From contig NZ_PUIC01000008.1 in assembly GCF_022750545.1 (NCBI RefSeq), positions 62,001-126,000 on the forward strand: 64,000 bases of DNA, written 5' to 3'. Below are positions 54,004 to 61,257 of the stretch, one piece after another. Under the pieces are notes generated by a model that made no database searches, was not told the DNA's origin, and saw nothing but the letters and a program-made list of their open reading frames with translations. A program made the translations under genes and the position numbers. How positions within the stretch are numbered: position 1 is the stretch's first letter; the number at the start of each line of letters is the position of its first letter. The stretch comes from Caulobacter sp. CCUG 60055. Lineage in GTDB: Bacteria > Pseudomonadota > Alphaproteobacteria > Caulobacterales > Caulobacteraceae.

Positions 54004-54183
54004 GGCGGTTCCCGAAGCTGAGCGACATGAACAAAAGCGGCGGCGCGCGGGAGAGCCGGCCTCTCAGGGCCGGTCGGCCGTCGCCCGGGCAACCTCCGAT
54101 AGGCGACAATCATGGCGCTCGCCGGGCGAGTCAATGGCGGTCGCCGCCGCCTGGTCGCAAGGGGGAAGAAGGCCGCGCCGCCA

Positions 54184-54199
54184 GGTCTTCATGAAGACC
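54184..54199. other. 16-bp perfect palindrome downstream of tRNA-Met
   Basis: GGTCTTCATGAAGACC is a perfect palindrome 27 bp beyond the tRNA 3' end, in the 223-bp gap before the zincin gene start. It could form a 6-bp stem with a CATG loop in the tRNA transcript, or be an operator for the zincin gene. No T-run follows. Confidence 0.45.
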
Positions 54200-54226
54200 G
54201 CGCCTGGACGGTGATGTCCGGCGCGG

Positions 54227-54303
54227 TGGTAGCTGGGGGCGGGATCGAACCGCCGACCTGTGGGTTATGAATCCACCGCTCTAACCATCTGAGCTACCCA
54301 GCC
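54227..54303 (-). tRNA. tRNA-Met (anticodon CAT)
   Basis: A 77-nt elongator-type tRNA. The acceptor stem is GGCTGGG/CCCAGCT with a G-U first pair. The D arm is GCTC...GAGC, the anticodon loop TTCATAA and the T arm GGCGG-TTCGATC-CCGCC; CCA is encoded. Position 31/39 is an A-C mismatch at the base of the anticodon loop. The absence of initiator features (unpaired first base, GGG/CCC anticodon stem) argues for elongator Met; tRNA-Ile with lysidine-modified CAT is less likely but not excluded. Confidence 0.93.
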
Positions 54304-54329
54304 CCAACAGCAGCGTTTGGGAGCGCCGG

Positions 54330-54358
54330 GTTATAGGGGGTGATTCCCGTCGCTTCAA
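54330..54358 (-). promoter_or_regulatory. Sigma70-type promoter of tRNA-Met
   Basis: On the minus strand, TTGAAG (54358-54353) and TATAAC (54335-54330) are separated by exactly 17 bp. The -10 region CCTATAAC matches the Caulobacter housekeeping consensus closely. Transcription would begin about 20 bp before the tRNA 5' end. Confidence 0.75.
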
Positions 54359-54365
54359 GCCGCTT

Positions 54366-54380
54366 GCGGATTGAATCCGC
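54366..54380. terminator. Short stem-loop after the efflux operon
   Basis: GCGGATTGAATCCGC is a 15-bp palindrome lying 11 bp beyond the stop of the outer-membrane efflux gene and just upstream of the tRNA promoter. It lacks a T-run, so termination is only possible. Confidence 0.35.
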
Positions 54381-54391
54381 GTGTCTTTGGT

Positions 54392-55855
54392 TCAGCCCTT
54401 TCCCGCGCCGCGCCAGTCGGCGCCCGAGGCTGCGAACAGCCGGACGAGGTCGGCCAGCCTCTGGCCCTGCAGGCGCATGCGCGCGGCCTGGGCCTGGTTG
54501 AGCTGACGCTGGGCGTCGAGGACGTCGATCATCGTGCCGCCGCCCTTGTCGAAGGCAATCTTGGCCAGCCGCAGCGACTCCGCCGCCTGGGCCTCGGCGC
54601 GGGTCTGGGCGGCGATGGCCTCGCCGTCGTCGGCCAGGGCCTGCAGGGCGTCGCCCACCTGGACGAAGGCGGTCAGCACCGTCTGACGATAGCGCGCGTC
54701 GGCGGCCCGGGCCGCCTCGACCGCCTGCCGCCGCCGGGCCTGGAGCTCGCCGCCGTGGAAGATCGGCGCGGTCAGGCCGGCGCCCAGGTTCCAGGCGCTG
54801 GAATCGTAGGAGAAGATGTCGCCGGGCGAGATGGCGCCCTGGGTGAGCGACGCCGTCAGCTTGATGTCGGGATAGAGGTCGGCCGTGGCCGCGCCGACGT
54901 CGGCGGTGGCGGCGTGCAGTTCGGCCTCGGCCGCCAGGATGTCGGGACGCTTGCGCACCAGCTGCGAGGGCAGGCTGACGGGGACGGCGGCGTCCAGGTC
55001 GAACTCGGCGAGGTCGAACTCGGGGGCGGTCCAGTCGGCGGGCGCGCGGCCGACCAGCAGCGCCAGGGCGTGGCGGGCCGCGCCCAGCTGGCTGCGCAGG
55101 CCGGGCAGCTGGGTGCGGTCGGATTCCAGCTGGGTCTGCGCGGCGACCTTGGCCGTGCTGGCGGCCCCGCCCAGGGCGTTGGCCCGCCGCGCCAGTTCGA
55201 GGTTCTGCTCGTCGGCGGCGACCATCCGCTCGACGGCGGCGATCTGGGCGCGCAGGGCGGCGATGGTCGCCGCCTGCAAGGCGACATTGCCGGTGAGGGT
55301 CAGATAGGCCGCGTCGGCGCGGCGGGCCTGGGCCTCGGCCTGGGCGGCGGCGCTTTCGACCCGGCGGCGACGGCCGCCGAACAGGTCGAGGTCGTAGCCG
55401 ACGCTTCCCCCGAGCGAATAGAGGCTGAAGGTCGGGTTGCTGAGCGCCACGCCGCCGAAGCCGCCGGAGAAGCCGAAGGCCTGGAGGTTGGCGCGCTCGC
55501 GGTTGGCGCCGGCCGTGAGGTCGACCTGGGGAGCGAGGCCGCCGCGCGCCGCCGCCAGGGCCGCCTGGGCCTGGCCGAGCGTGGCGTCGGCCTCGGCCAG
55601 GGTCGGGCTGTCGCTCAGGGCCTGACGCACCGTGCGGTCGAGAGCGGGCGAGCCGAGCGCGGTCCACCAGGGGCCGGCCGCCGCCGCGCCGTCGAGGCGC
55701 GCCTGGGCGGGGGCGGCGTCGCCGGCCATGGCGTAGCCGGCGGTCTTGGGAGGCTGCGGCGCGGCGAAGTCGGGCCCGACGGCGGCGCAGGCCCCCAGGA
55801 GGCCGGTCGCGGCGAGCGCCAGGGCGAGGCGGGAGGCGTTAGTCGACGGCGACAT
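54392..55855 (-). CDS. NodT-type outer-membrane efflux lipoprotein
   Basis: A 487-residue outer-membrane factor of the NodT/TolC family with a lipoprotein signal (LLGACAAVG). Landmarks are PWWTALGSPALDRTVRQAL and two structurally repeated coiled-coil/barrel segments, including LRAQIAAVERMVAADEQNLEL and, late, YRQTVLTAFVQVGDALQAL. It forms the exit duct of the tripartite pump encoded upstream. Its start overlaps the EmrB-like gene by 17 bp. Confidence 0.93.
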   Translation of the reverse strand: MSPSTNASRLALALAATGLLGACAAVGPDFAAPQPPKTAGYAMAGDAAPAQARLDGAAAAGPWWTALGSPALDRTVRQALSDSPTLAEADATLGQAQAALAAARGGLAPQVDLTAGANRERANLQAFGFSGGFGGVALSNPTFSLYSLGGSVGYDLDLFGGRRRRVESAAAQAEAQARRADAAYLTLTGNVALQAATIAALRAQIAAVERMVAADEQNLELARRANALGGAASTAKVAAQTQLESDRTQLPGLRSQLGAARHALALLVGRAPADWTAPEFDLAEFDLDAAVPVSLPSQLVRKRPDILAAEAELHAATADVGAATADLYPDIKLTASLTQGAISPGDIFSYDSSAWNLGAGLTAPIFHGGELQARRRQAVEAARAADARYRQTVLTAFVQVGDALQALADDGEAIAAQTRAEAQAAESLRLAKIAFDKGGGTMIDVLDAQRQLNQAQAARMRLQGQRLADLVRLFAASGADWRGAGKG

Positions 55856-57383
55856 GGAGATCCTCTCCCCCGGTCTTCTTCTTCGGGGTTCGCATAAGGA
55901 GGAGCAGGGGCGCGCACAGCACGGTGATCACCAGCATCAGCCGGAAGTCGTCGACATAGGACAGCATCGACGCCTGGCGGGTGATCATGCCGTTCAGCGC
56001 GGCGAGGCCGGCCTGGGTGTCGAAGCCCAGGGGCGCGCCCAGATAGGCCTGATAGAGCGGGTTGTCGGGACGGGCGTGCTCGACCATGGCCGAGTGGTGG
56101 ATCTCCACCCCGTCGACGAAGCGGGCCTGCATGATCGAGATGCCGGCGCTCGACCCGATGTTGCGGATGAGGGTGAACAGGCCCGCGCCCTGGGTGCGGT
56201 ATTCCGGCTTGACCGTGGCGAAGGCGATGGTGCTCAGCGGCACGAAGATCAGGCCGGTGCCGATCCCCGACAGGAAGCCCGACATGATGATCAGCCGGGT
56301 GTCCATGCCCAGGCTGAACTGGCTCATCTGCCAGGTCGCCACGGCGCTGGCGGTCAGGCCGACCAGCAGGATCAGCTTGGTGTTGACCCTGCCGATCAGC
56401 TGTCCGACCAGGAACATGGCGATGAACGACCCCACGCCGCGGGGCATGGTGACGATGCCGGTGAAGGCGACGGGATAGCCGAGCAGGGTCTGCATCATCG
56501 GCGGCAGCAGAGCCAGGGTGCTGAACAGCAGGATGCCGATGAAGAACCCGAAGATCGAACAGGTCAGGAAGTTGGGGTCGGCCAGCAGGCCGCGCTCGAC
56601 GAAGGGGCGCGCCGCCGTCGCGGTCTGCACGCAAAGGACCCAGAGGGAGATCACGCAGACGATGAGGTAGGTCCAGACCTCGGGCGAGGCGAACCAGTCC
56701 TGGCTCGGGCCGCGGTCGAGCAGCATCTGGAAGGCGCCGATGGCCAGGGCCAGGCTGGCGAAGCCGAGGAAGTCGAAACGCTTCTGGTCGGCCGCCCGCT
56801 TCTCGGACAGGAAGAACATCACGCCGGCGAAGGCCAGGACGCCGATCGGCAGGTTGATGAAGAACACCCAGCGCCAGTTGAGGTTGTCGGTCAGCCAGCC
56901 GCCGAGGGCCGGGCCGAGTATGGGGCCCAGCACCGCGCCGGCGCCCCAGACGGCCATGGCCTGGCCGTGCTTCTCGGGCGGGTTGATGTCGAGCAGGACG
57001 GCCTGGGACAACGGGATCAGCGCCGCGCCGAACACGCCCTGCAACAGGCGGAACAGCACGATCTCGACCAGGCTGTTGGCGACGCCGCACAGCACCGAGG
57101 CGGCGGTGAAGCCGGCGATCGAGATCAGGAACACCATCTTGCGGCCGATCTTGTCGGCCAGGAAACCGGTCAGCGGCGTCATGATCGCCGCCGAGACGAT
57201 ATACGAGGTCAGCACCCAGGTGATCTGCTCGGCCGAGGCCGAGACGCTGCCCTGGATGTGGGGCAGGGCGACGTTGGCGATGGTGGTGTCGAGCGAGTTC
57301 ATCACCGTCGCCAGCATGATGGAGACGGTGATCGCCGCCCGGTTCGACCCGTCGCCGGTGGCCCTGCGCGCCGCCGCGATCAT
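55839..57383 (-). CDS. DHA2 family MFS efflux transporter (EmrB-like)
   Basis: A 514-residue drug/proton antiporter with 14 transmembrane helices. Family landmarks: MLATVMNSLDTTIANVALPHIQG in helix 1 (LDTTIANVALP is the DHA2 motif D1), the loop motif FLADKIGRKMVFL, and WGAGAVLGPILGPALGGWL (motif C). It exports hydrophobic drugs together with the HlyD-like adaptor and outer-membrane factor. Its ATG overlaps the adaptor stop by four bases (ATGA). Confidence 0.95.
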   Translation of the reverse strand: MIAAARRATGDGSNRAAITVSIMLATVMNSLDTTIANVALPHIQGSVSASAEQITWVLTSYIVSAAIMTPLTGFLADKIGRKMVFLISIAGFTAASVLCGVANSLVEIVLFRLLQGVFGAALIPLSQAVLLDINPPEKHGQAMAVWGAGAVLGPILGPALGGWLTDNLNWRWVFFINLPIGVLAFAGVMFFLSEKRAADQKRFDFLGFASLALAIGAFQMLLDRGPSQDWFASPEVWTYLIVCVISLWVLCVQTATAARPFVERGLLADPNFLTCSIFGFFIGILLFSTLALLPPMMQTLLGYPVAFTGIVTMPRGVGSFIAMFLVGQLIGRVNTKLILLVGLTASAVATWQMSQFSLGMDTRLIIMSGFLSGIGTGLIFVPLSTIAFATVKPEYRTQGAGLFTLIRNIGSSAGISIMQARFVDGVEIHHSAMVEHARPDNPLYQAYLGAPLGFDTQAGLAALNGMITRQASMLSYVDDFRLMLVITVLCAPLLLLMRTPKKKTGGEDLHVAVD

Positions 57384-58480
57384 CGGCCGGCGGCCTTGTC
57401 GGTCTTCGCGCCCTGCGGCGGGCGGGTGTCGACCTTGACCTTGGCGCTGAGGCCGGCGCTGAGGCCGGGGGCGGCCTCGTCGAGCGCCAGGCGCACGGGC
57501 AGGCGCTGCACCACCTTGACCCAGTTGCCGGTGGCGTTCTCGGGCGGCAGCAGGGCGAAGCTCGACCCGGTGCCGGGGCTGAAGCTGGCGATGTGGGCGT
57601 TCAAGGCGTGGTCGTAGGCGTCGATGGTGATGCGCGCCGACTGGCCGACCCGCATCTTGGCCAGCTGGTTCTCCTTGAAATTGGCCTCGATCCAGGGCTG
57701 GCCGGACACCAGCCAGAACAGGGTCTGGGAGGCGGCCACGCGGTTGCCGACCTGAAGCTGCTCGACCTTGGTCACCACGCCGTCGACCGGGGCGACCACC
57801 ACGGCGTAGCCGAGGTTGAGGCGGGCGCGGTCGAGATCGGCCCTGGCCTGCAGCACGCGCGGGTGCTGGTCGGCGGGGGCGCCGGCCCGGCCGCCGAGGT
57901 CGGCCAGGGCGGTGGTCGCCTGCTGCTGGGCGACGGCGAGTTGGCGGCGGGCCTGCTCGGCGGCGTGGGCGGCCTGGTCGGCCTGGGCGCGGGAGCTGAC
58001 GCCGGCGGCGGCGAGGTCCTGCTGACGGCGGGCCTCGCGCGCCGTATAGCCGACGGTTTCCTGGGCGGCGGCGATGTCGGCCTGCCGCTGGGCGTAGACC
58101 GACTGCAGGCCCTGGGCCTGGTAGCGGGCCGCGGCGAGGGCCGCCTCAGCCTGCTCGACCGCGACCTGATAGTCGGCGGGGTCGAGCTTGAACAGCACCT
58201 GTCCCTTGCGGACCGCCTGGTTCTCCTTGACCTCGATCTCGACCACCCGGCCGGGGATGCTGGCGCTGACGCCGGCGCGGGCCGACTGGACATAGGCGTC
58301 GTCGGTGGTCTGGTAGCGGCCGCCGGTCAGGATCACGAACGCCACGACGCCCAGGATGATCAGCGGGACGCCGATCATCAGCGGCCAGCGCAGCCGGGCG
58401 CCCAGCGTGCGGCGGCCGGGACGGCGCGCGCCTTCGGCCTCGGCGTCGCCGATGGCCTGATATCCTTCTGCGTCGCTCAC
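57380..58480 (-). CDS. HlyD/EmrA-family periplasmic adaptor
   Basis: A 366-residue membrane-fusion protein. One N-terminal transmembrane helix (about 30-52) is followed by a lipoyl-type half (RVVEIEVKENQAVRKGQVLFKLDPADY), a long coiled coil (about 95-195), and the matching half (VVVAPVDGVVTKVEQLQVGNRV). It links the EmrB-like pump to the outer-membrane factor. First gene of the operon; divergent from a LysR-type regulator across 162 bp. Confidence 0.93.
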   Translation of the reverse strand: MSDAEGYQAIGDAEAEGARRPGRRTLGARLRWPLMIGVPLIILGVVAFVILTGGRYQTTDDAYVQSARAGVSASIPGRVVEIEVKENQAVRKGQVLFKLDPADYQVAVEQAEAALAAARYQAQGLQSVYAQRQADIAAAQETVGYTAREARRQQDLAAAGVSSRAQADQAAHAAEQARRQLAVAQQQATTALADLGGRAGAPADQHPRVLQARADLDRARLNLGYAVVVAPVDGVVTKVEQLQVGNRVAASQTLFWLVSGQPWIEANFKENQLAKMRVGQSARITIDAYDHALNAHIASFSPGTGSSFALLPPENATGNWVKVVQRLPVRLALDEAAPGLSAGLSAKVKVDTRPPQGAKTDKAAGR

Positions 58481-58642
58481 GCGCCGTGCTCCACGTTCCG
58501 CGCGATCGGGCGGGGCGGGCTCGGCGATCGCAGCCAGGTTTCGGACATTAGAGAATCGATCGCGTCGCCATGCGACGGCGCGGTGACGACGGAGATAGGC
58601 CTCGCACTTTCATGAGCCAAATGATATTCCGTCACAGCCATC

Positions 58643-59602
58643 ATGAACGACCCTCATTTTCGCAATCTTGACCTCAATCTCCTGCGCGTGTTCGAGGCGC
58701 TGCTGGTCGAAGGCAGCGCCACGCGCGCCGGCGCGCGGCTGGGGTTGAGCCAGTCGGCGATCAGCCACTCCCTCGGCCGGCTGCGCCGGTCGCTGGACGA
58801 CGACCTGTTCGTGCGAGGGCCGGCCGGGCTGCAGCCGACCTCGCGGGCGCTGGACCTGGCGCCGGCCGTGCAGAAGGCGCTGAAGCTCCTGGAGGCGGCG
58901 GTGTCGGCTCCCCGGTTCGATCCGGCCGTCACCGAGCGCCGGTTCGACGTCTGCGCCACGGCCTATATCTGCGCGGTGTTGATGCCCCGGCTGGTCCGGC
59001 GGTTCTTCGAGGCCGCGCCCAGGGCCAAGCTGCGCATACACGGACAGGACGCCGCCTTCGCCGACGACCTCAGCCGCGGCCGGGTCGACGCGGTGGTCGG
59101 CGGCTTCGAGCAGGTGCCGGATGGGATGACCTACACCCACCTGTTCGAGGAGACCGGCGTCTGGGCGGTCCGCGCCGGCCATCCCGCCATCGCCGACGGC
59201 GCCGCGCTCGCCAAGCTGGCGGGCCTGCATCAGGTCATGGTGCGGCACTCGGACGAGATGGAGCCGGAGCGGCGGGGGCAGCGGCCGAACCTCGGCCTCA
59301 AGCGGCTGTCGACCTGGAGCGAAGACTATATCTTCGACGGCCATACGCGGGCGGACGCCATCTCGCTGTCGGTGCCGGATTCCTTCTCGACCCTGGCCAT
59401 CGTCAGCCAGACCGATATGGTCGCCCTGCTGCCGCGCCGGTTGGCCGAGAGCGCGTCGGCCAAGCGCAAGCTGGCGCTGATCGATCCGCCGAATCCGCCG
59501 CCGCCGGCCAAGGTCGGGGTTGTCACCCGCGCCAGCGAGAGCGACCACGGGCCGGTGGCGTGGCTGGTCGGGCTGATGCAGGCCGCCGCCGCCGAGCTCT
59601 AG
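58643..59602 (+). CDS. LysR-type transcriptional regulator
   Basis: A 319-residue LysR-family regulator. The N-terminal winged HTH reads LRVFEALLVEGSATRAGARLGLSQSAISHSLGRLR, cited as GLSQSAISHSLGRLR, followed by a PBP2-like effector domain (about 90-300). It resembles the NodD/PcpR-like subgroup with FDVCATAYICAVLMPRLV. Divergent placement from the emrAB-type operon marks it as the likely local regulator, sensing a pump substrate. I could not single out a T-N11-A operator in the 162-bp gap. Confidence 0.92.
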   Translation: MNDPHFRNLDLNLLRVFEALLVEGSATRAGARLGLSQSAISHSLGRLRRSLDDDLFVRGPAGLQPTSRALDLAPAVQKALKLLEAAVSAPRFDPAVTERRFDVCATAYICAVLMPRLVRRFFEAAPRAKLRIHGQDAAFADDLSRGRVDAVVGGFEQVPDGMTYTHLFEETGVWAVRAGHPAIADGAALAKLAGLHQVMVRHSDEMEPERRGQRPNLGLKRLSTWSEDYIFDGHTRADAISLSVPDSFSTLAIVSQTDMVALLPRRLAESASAKRKLALIDPPNPPPPAKVGVVTRASESDHGPVAWLVGLMQAAAAEL

Positions 59603-59615
59603 CGGCCTGGGGCGA

Positions 59616-59855
59616 TCACGCGGCCGCGACCGTGTCGGCCGCCGCGTCCGTCGGCAGCAGTTCGGTCATGGCCGCGAGCAACCGCTCGGGCTTGATCGGC
59701 TTTTCCACCACCGCGTTCATGCCGGCCGCCAGGTAGATCGCGGCGTCGTCGGGATCGGCGTTGGCGGTGAGGGCGATGATCGGGGTGCCGCCGACCGCTC
59801 CCCCCAGGCTGCGGATGGCGCGGGTGGCCTCGACGCCGTCCATGCGCGGCATCTG
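59616..59855 (-). pseudogene. Detached 3' part of receiver domain of the hybrid kinase
   Basis: Out of frame with the upstream kinase but clearly its continuation: QMPRMDGVEATRAIRSLGG, then TPIIALTANADPDDA and VVEKPIKPERLLAAMTEL (conserved Lys of receiver domains). Inserting one C in the coding strand at about position 59855 (GACATC-AGATG to GACATCC-AGATG) restores DLILMDIQMPRMDG. It is either a real frameshift mutation or a single-base sequence error. Confidence 0.85.
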
Positions 59856-61114
59856 ATGTCCATCAGGATCAGGTCGAAGCGTCCGGTGCGGGCGGCCTCC
59901 AGGGCCTCCACGCCGTCTTCGGCGCACTCCGACGTGCAGTCGAACATCTCGCACAGCGCCTCGGCGACCATGCGGTTGGTGGCGTTGTCGTCGACGACCA
60001 GCACGTGGGCGCTGCGGCCGCCGTCGCCGATATGGGGCGCTGGCTCTGCGCCGGCGGCGGCGGGCGCGGCCTCTTCGGCCATCAGGTCGAAGGTGATGGT
60101 CGCGCCGGCGCCGGTGTTGCTCTCGGCGCGGATCGAGCCCTGCATGGCGTCAATGATGCGGCGGCACAGCGGCAGGGCCAGGCCCGCGCCGCCGGGTTCG
60201 GTGGGAATCTCGAAGATGCGGGCCAGCCGCTCGGGGGAATAGCCGGCCCCGGTGTCGCGGACGCGGCCTTCGATCAGCACGCCGCCGTCGACACGGCGGG
60301 CGTAGAGCGCGGCCTCGACGGCCCCGTGGCGGGTCAGGCGGACGGCCTGTTCGATCAGCAGGCCGAACACCTGCCGCAGGCGCTCGGCGTCGATGCGCGC
60401 CGTCAGGTCGTCGCCGTCGTAGGAGACCAGCAGGTTGACGCTGTCGCCGCCGCGGCCGCGCCAGGCGGCCTGGACGTCGTCCATCAGCTCGCGCAGGGGC
60501 GTCGGACGCGGGGTCATGTCCAGCCGGCCGGCCACGCCGCGCGACAGGTCGACCGCGTCGGCCAGGACGCCGAGCAGGCTCTTGCTGGAATCGACGAGGG
60601 TGTTGGCGTAGGTGCGCGCGTCGGCGGACAGGGGCTGGCGTTGCAGCAGTTCGGCCATGGCCAGCACCCCGTTGAGAGCGGTGCGGATCTCGTGGCTGAT
60701 GACGTCGAGGAACTGGTCGCGGCTGGGCGGCGCGACGCGCTGTTCCTCGCCGGCGGCCCGCAGCAGGGCGGCGAGCGGGCAGACGCCGAAATAGCGGCCC
60801 TGCGAGACGACGACGACGCCGGCCACGCCGGGGGTGTCGACCAGCCGGGCCCGTACGACGGCGGGCTCTTCGGCGATGTCGGCCAGGAACGGCTCGGGGT
60901 CCATCACGGCGGCGACGGTCAGGCCGGCGAGGCGGTCGTGCGGCAGGCTGCGCGCGCTGGAGCGCGGAAACAGGCCGACCGGTCGGTCATGATCGACCAC
61001 GGCGACGAAATCCAGCGCCGGCTCTTGAACGAAGCGAGCGATCAGTTCAGCCGCCGACCCATGCAGGTCCGCCGGGGCCACACGTTCGGCGAGGGCTAGA
61101 AAGCTGTTCATCAT
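59717..61114 (-). CDS. CBS-like hybrid histidine kinase, frameshifted in the receiver domain
   Basis: The readable frame encodes 465 residues. Residues 1-120 look like a paired CBS-type sensory module. The HisKA H-box is VISHEIRTALNG (His141). The ATPase domain has a degenerate N-box (LLIEQAVRLT, Gln for Asn), G1 DTGAGYSPE and G2 GGAGLAL. The receiver starts HVLVVDDNATNRMVAEAL and keeps phospho-acceptor Asp419 in DLILMDI; the frame then breaks and reads about 45 unrelated residues. With one base restored the protein would be about 500 residues. Cytoplasmic; no membrane helix. Confidence 0.85.
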   Translation of the reverse strand: MMNSFLALAERVAPADLHGSAAELIARFVQEPALDFVAVVDHDRPVGLFPRSSARSLPHDRLAGLTVAAVMDPEPFLADIAEEPAVVRARLVDTPGVAGVVVVSQGRYFGVCPLAALLRAAGEEQRVAPPSRDQFLDVISHEIRTALNGVLAMAELLQRQPLSADARTYANTLVDSSKSLLGVLADAVDLSRGVAGRLDMTPRPTPLRELMDDVQAAWRGRGGDSVNLLVSYDGDDLTARIDAERLRQVFGLLIEQAVRLTRHGAVEAALYARRVDGGVLIEGRVRDTGAGYSPERLARIFEIPTEPGGAGLALPLCRRIIDAMQGSIRAESNTGAGATITFDLMAEEAAPAAAGAEPAPHIGDGGRSAHVLVVDDNATNRMVAEALCEMFDCTSECAEDGVEALEAARTGRFDLILMDIRCRAWTASRPPAPSAAWGERSAAPRSSPSPPTPIPTTPRSTWRPA

Positions 61115-61204
61115 ACACGACGCGCCGCTGTTTCAGGCGAGCACATTAGCGCCTCACGCTTGCGGAGTAGTTAAGTCGATAAGTTCATTCTCGATGTCGG
61201 TCAG

Positions 61205-61230
61205 AAAAGCGGCGGGGCTTTCGCCCCGCC
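61205..61230 (-). terminator. Rho-independent terminator of the TonB receptor gene
   Basis: The minus strand has GGCGGGGC-GAAA-GCCCCGCC followed by GCTTTTCTG. The 8-bp stem has a GAAA tetraloop (61211-61230) and a short T-run (A-run at 61205-61208 on the plus strand). It lies 27 bp after the receptor stop. Confidence 0.8.
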
Positions 61231-61257
61231 TTCAGGATTTCAGCGTTCTGCGAGCGG

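Noticed and set aside
58563-58577. CGTCGC-CAT-GCGACG inverted repeat as LysR operator
   Set aside because: Arms of 6 bp in very GC-rich DNA are common by chance and it does not fit the T-N11-A pattern.
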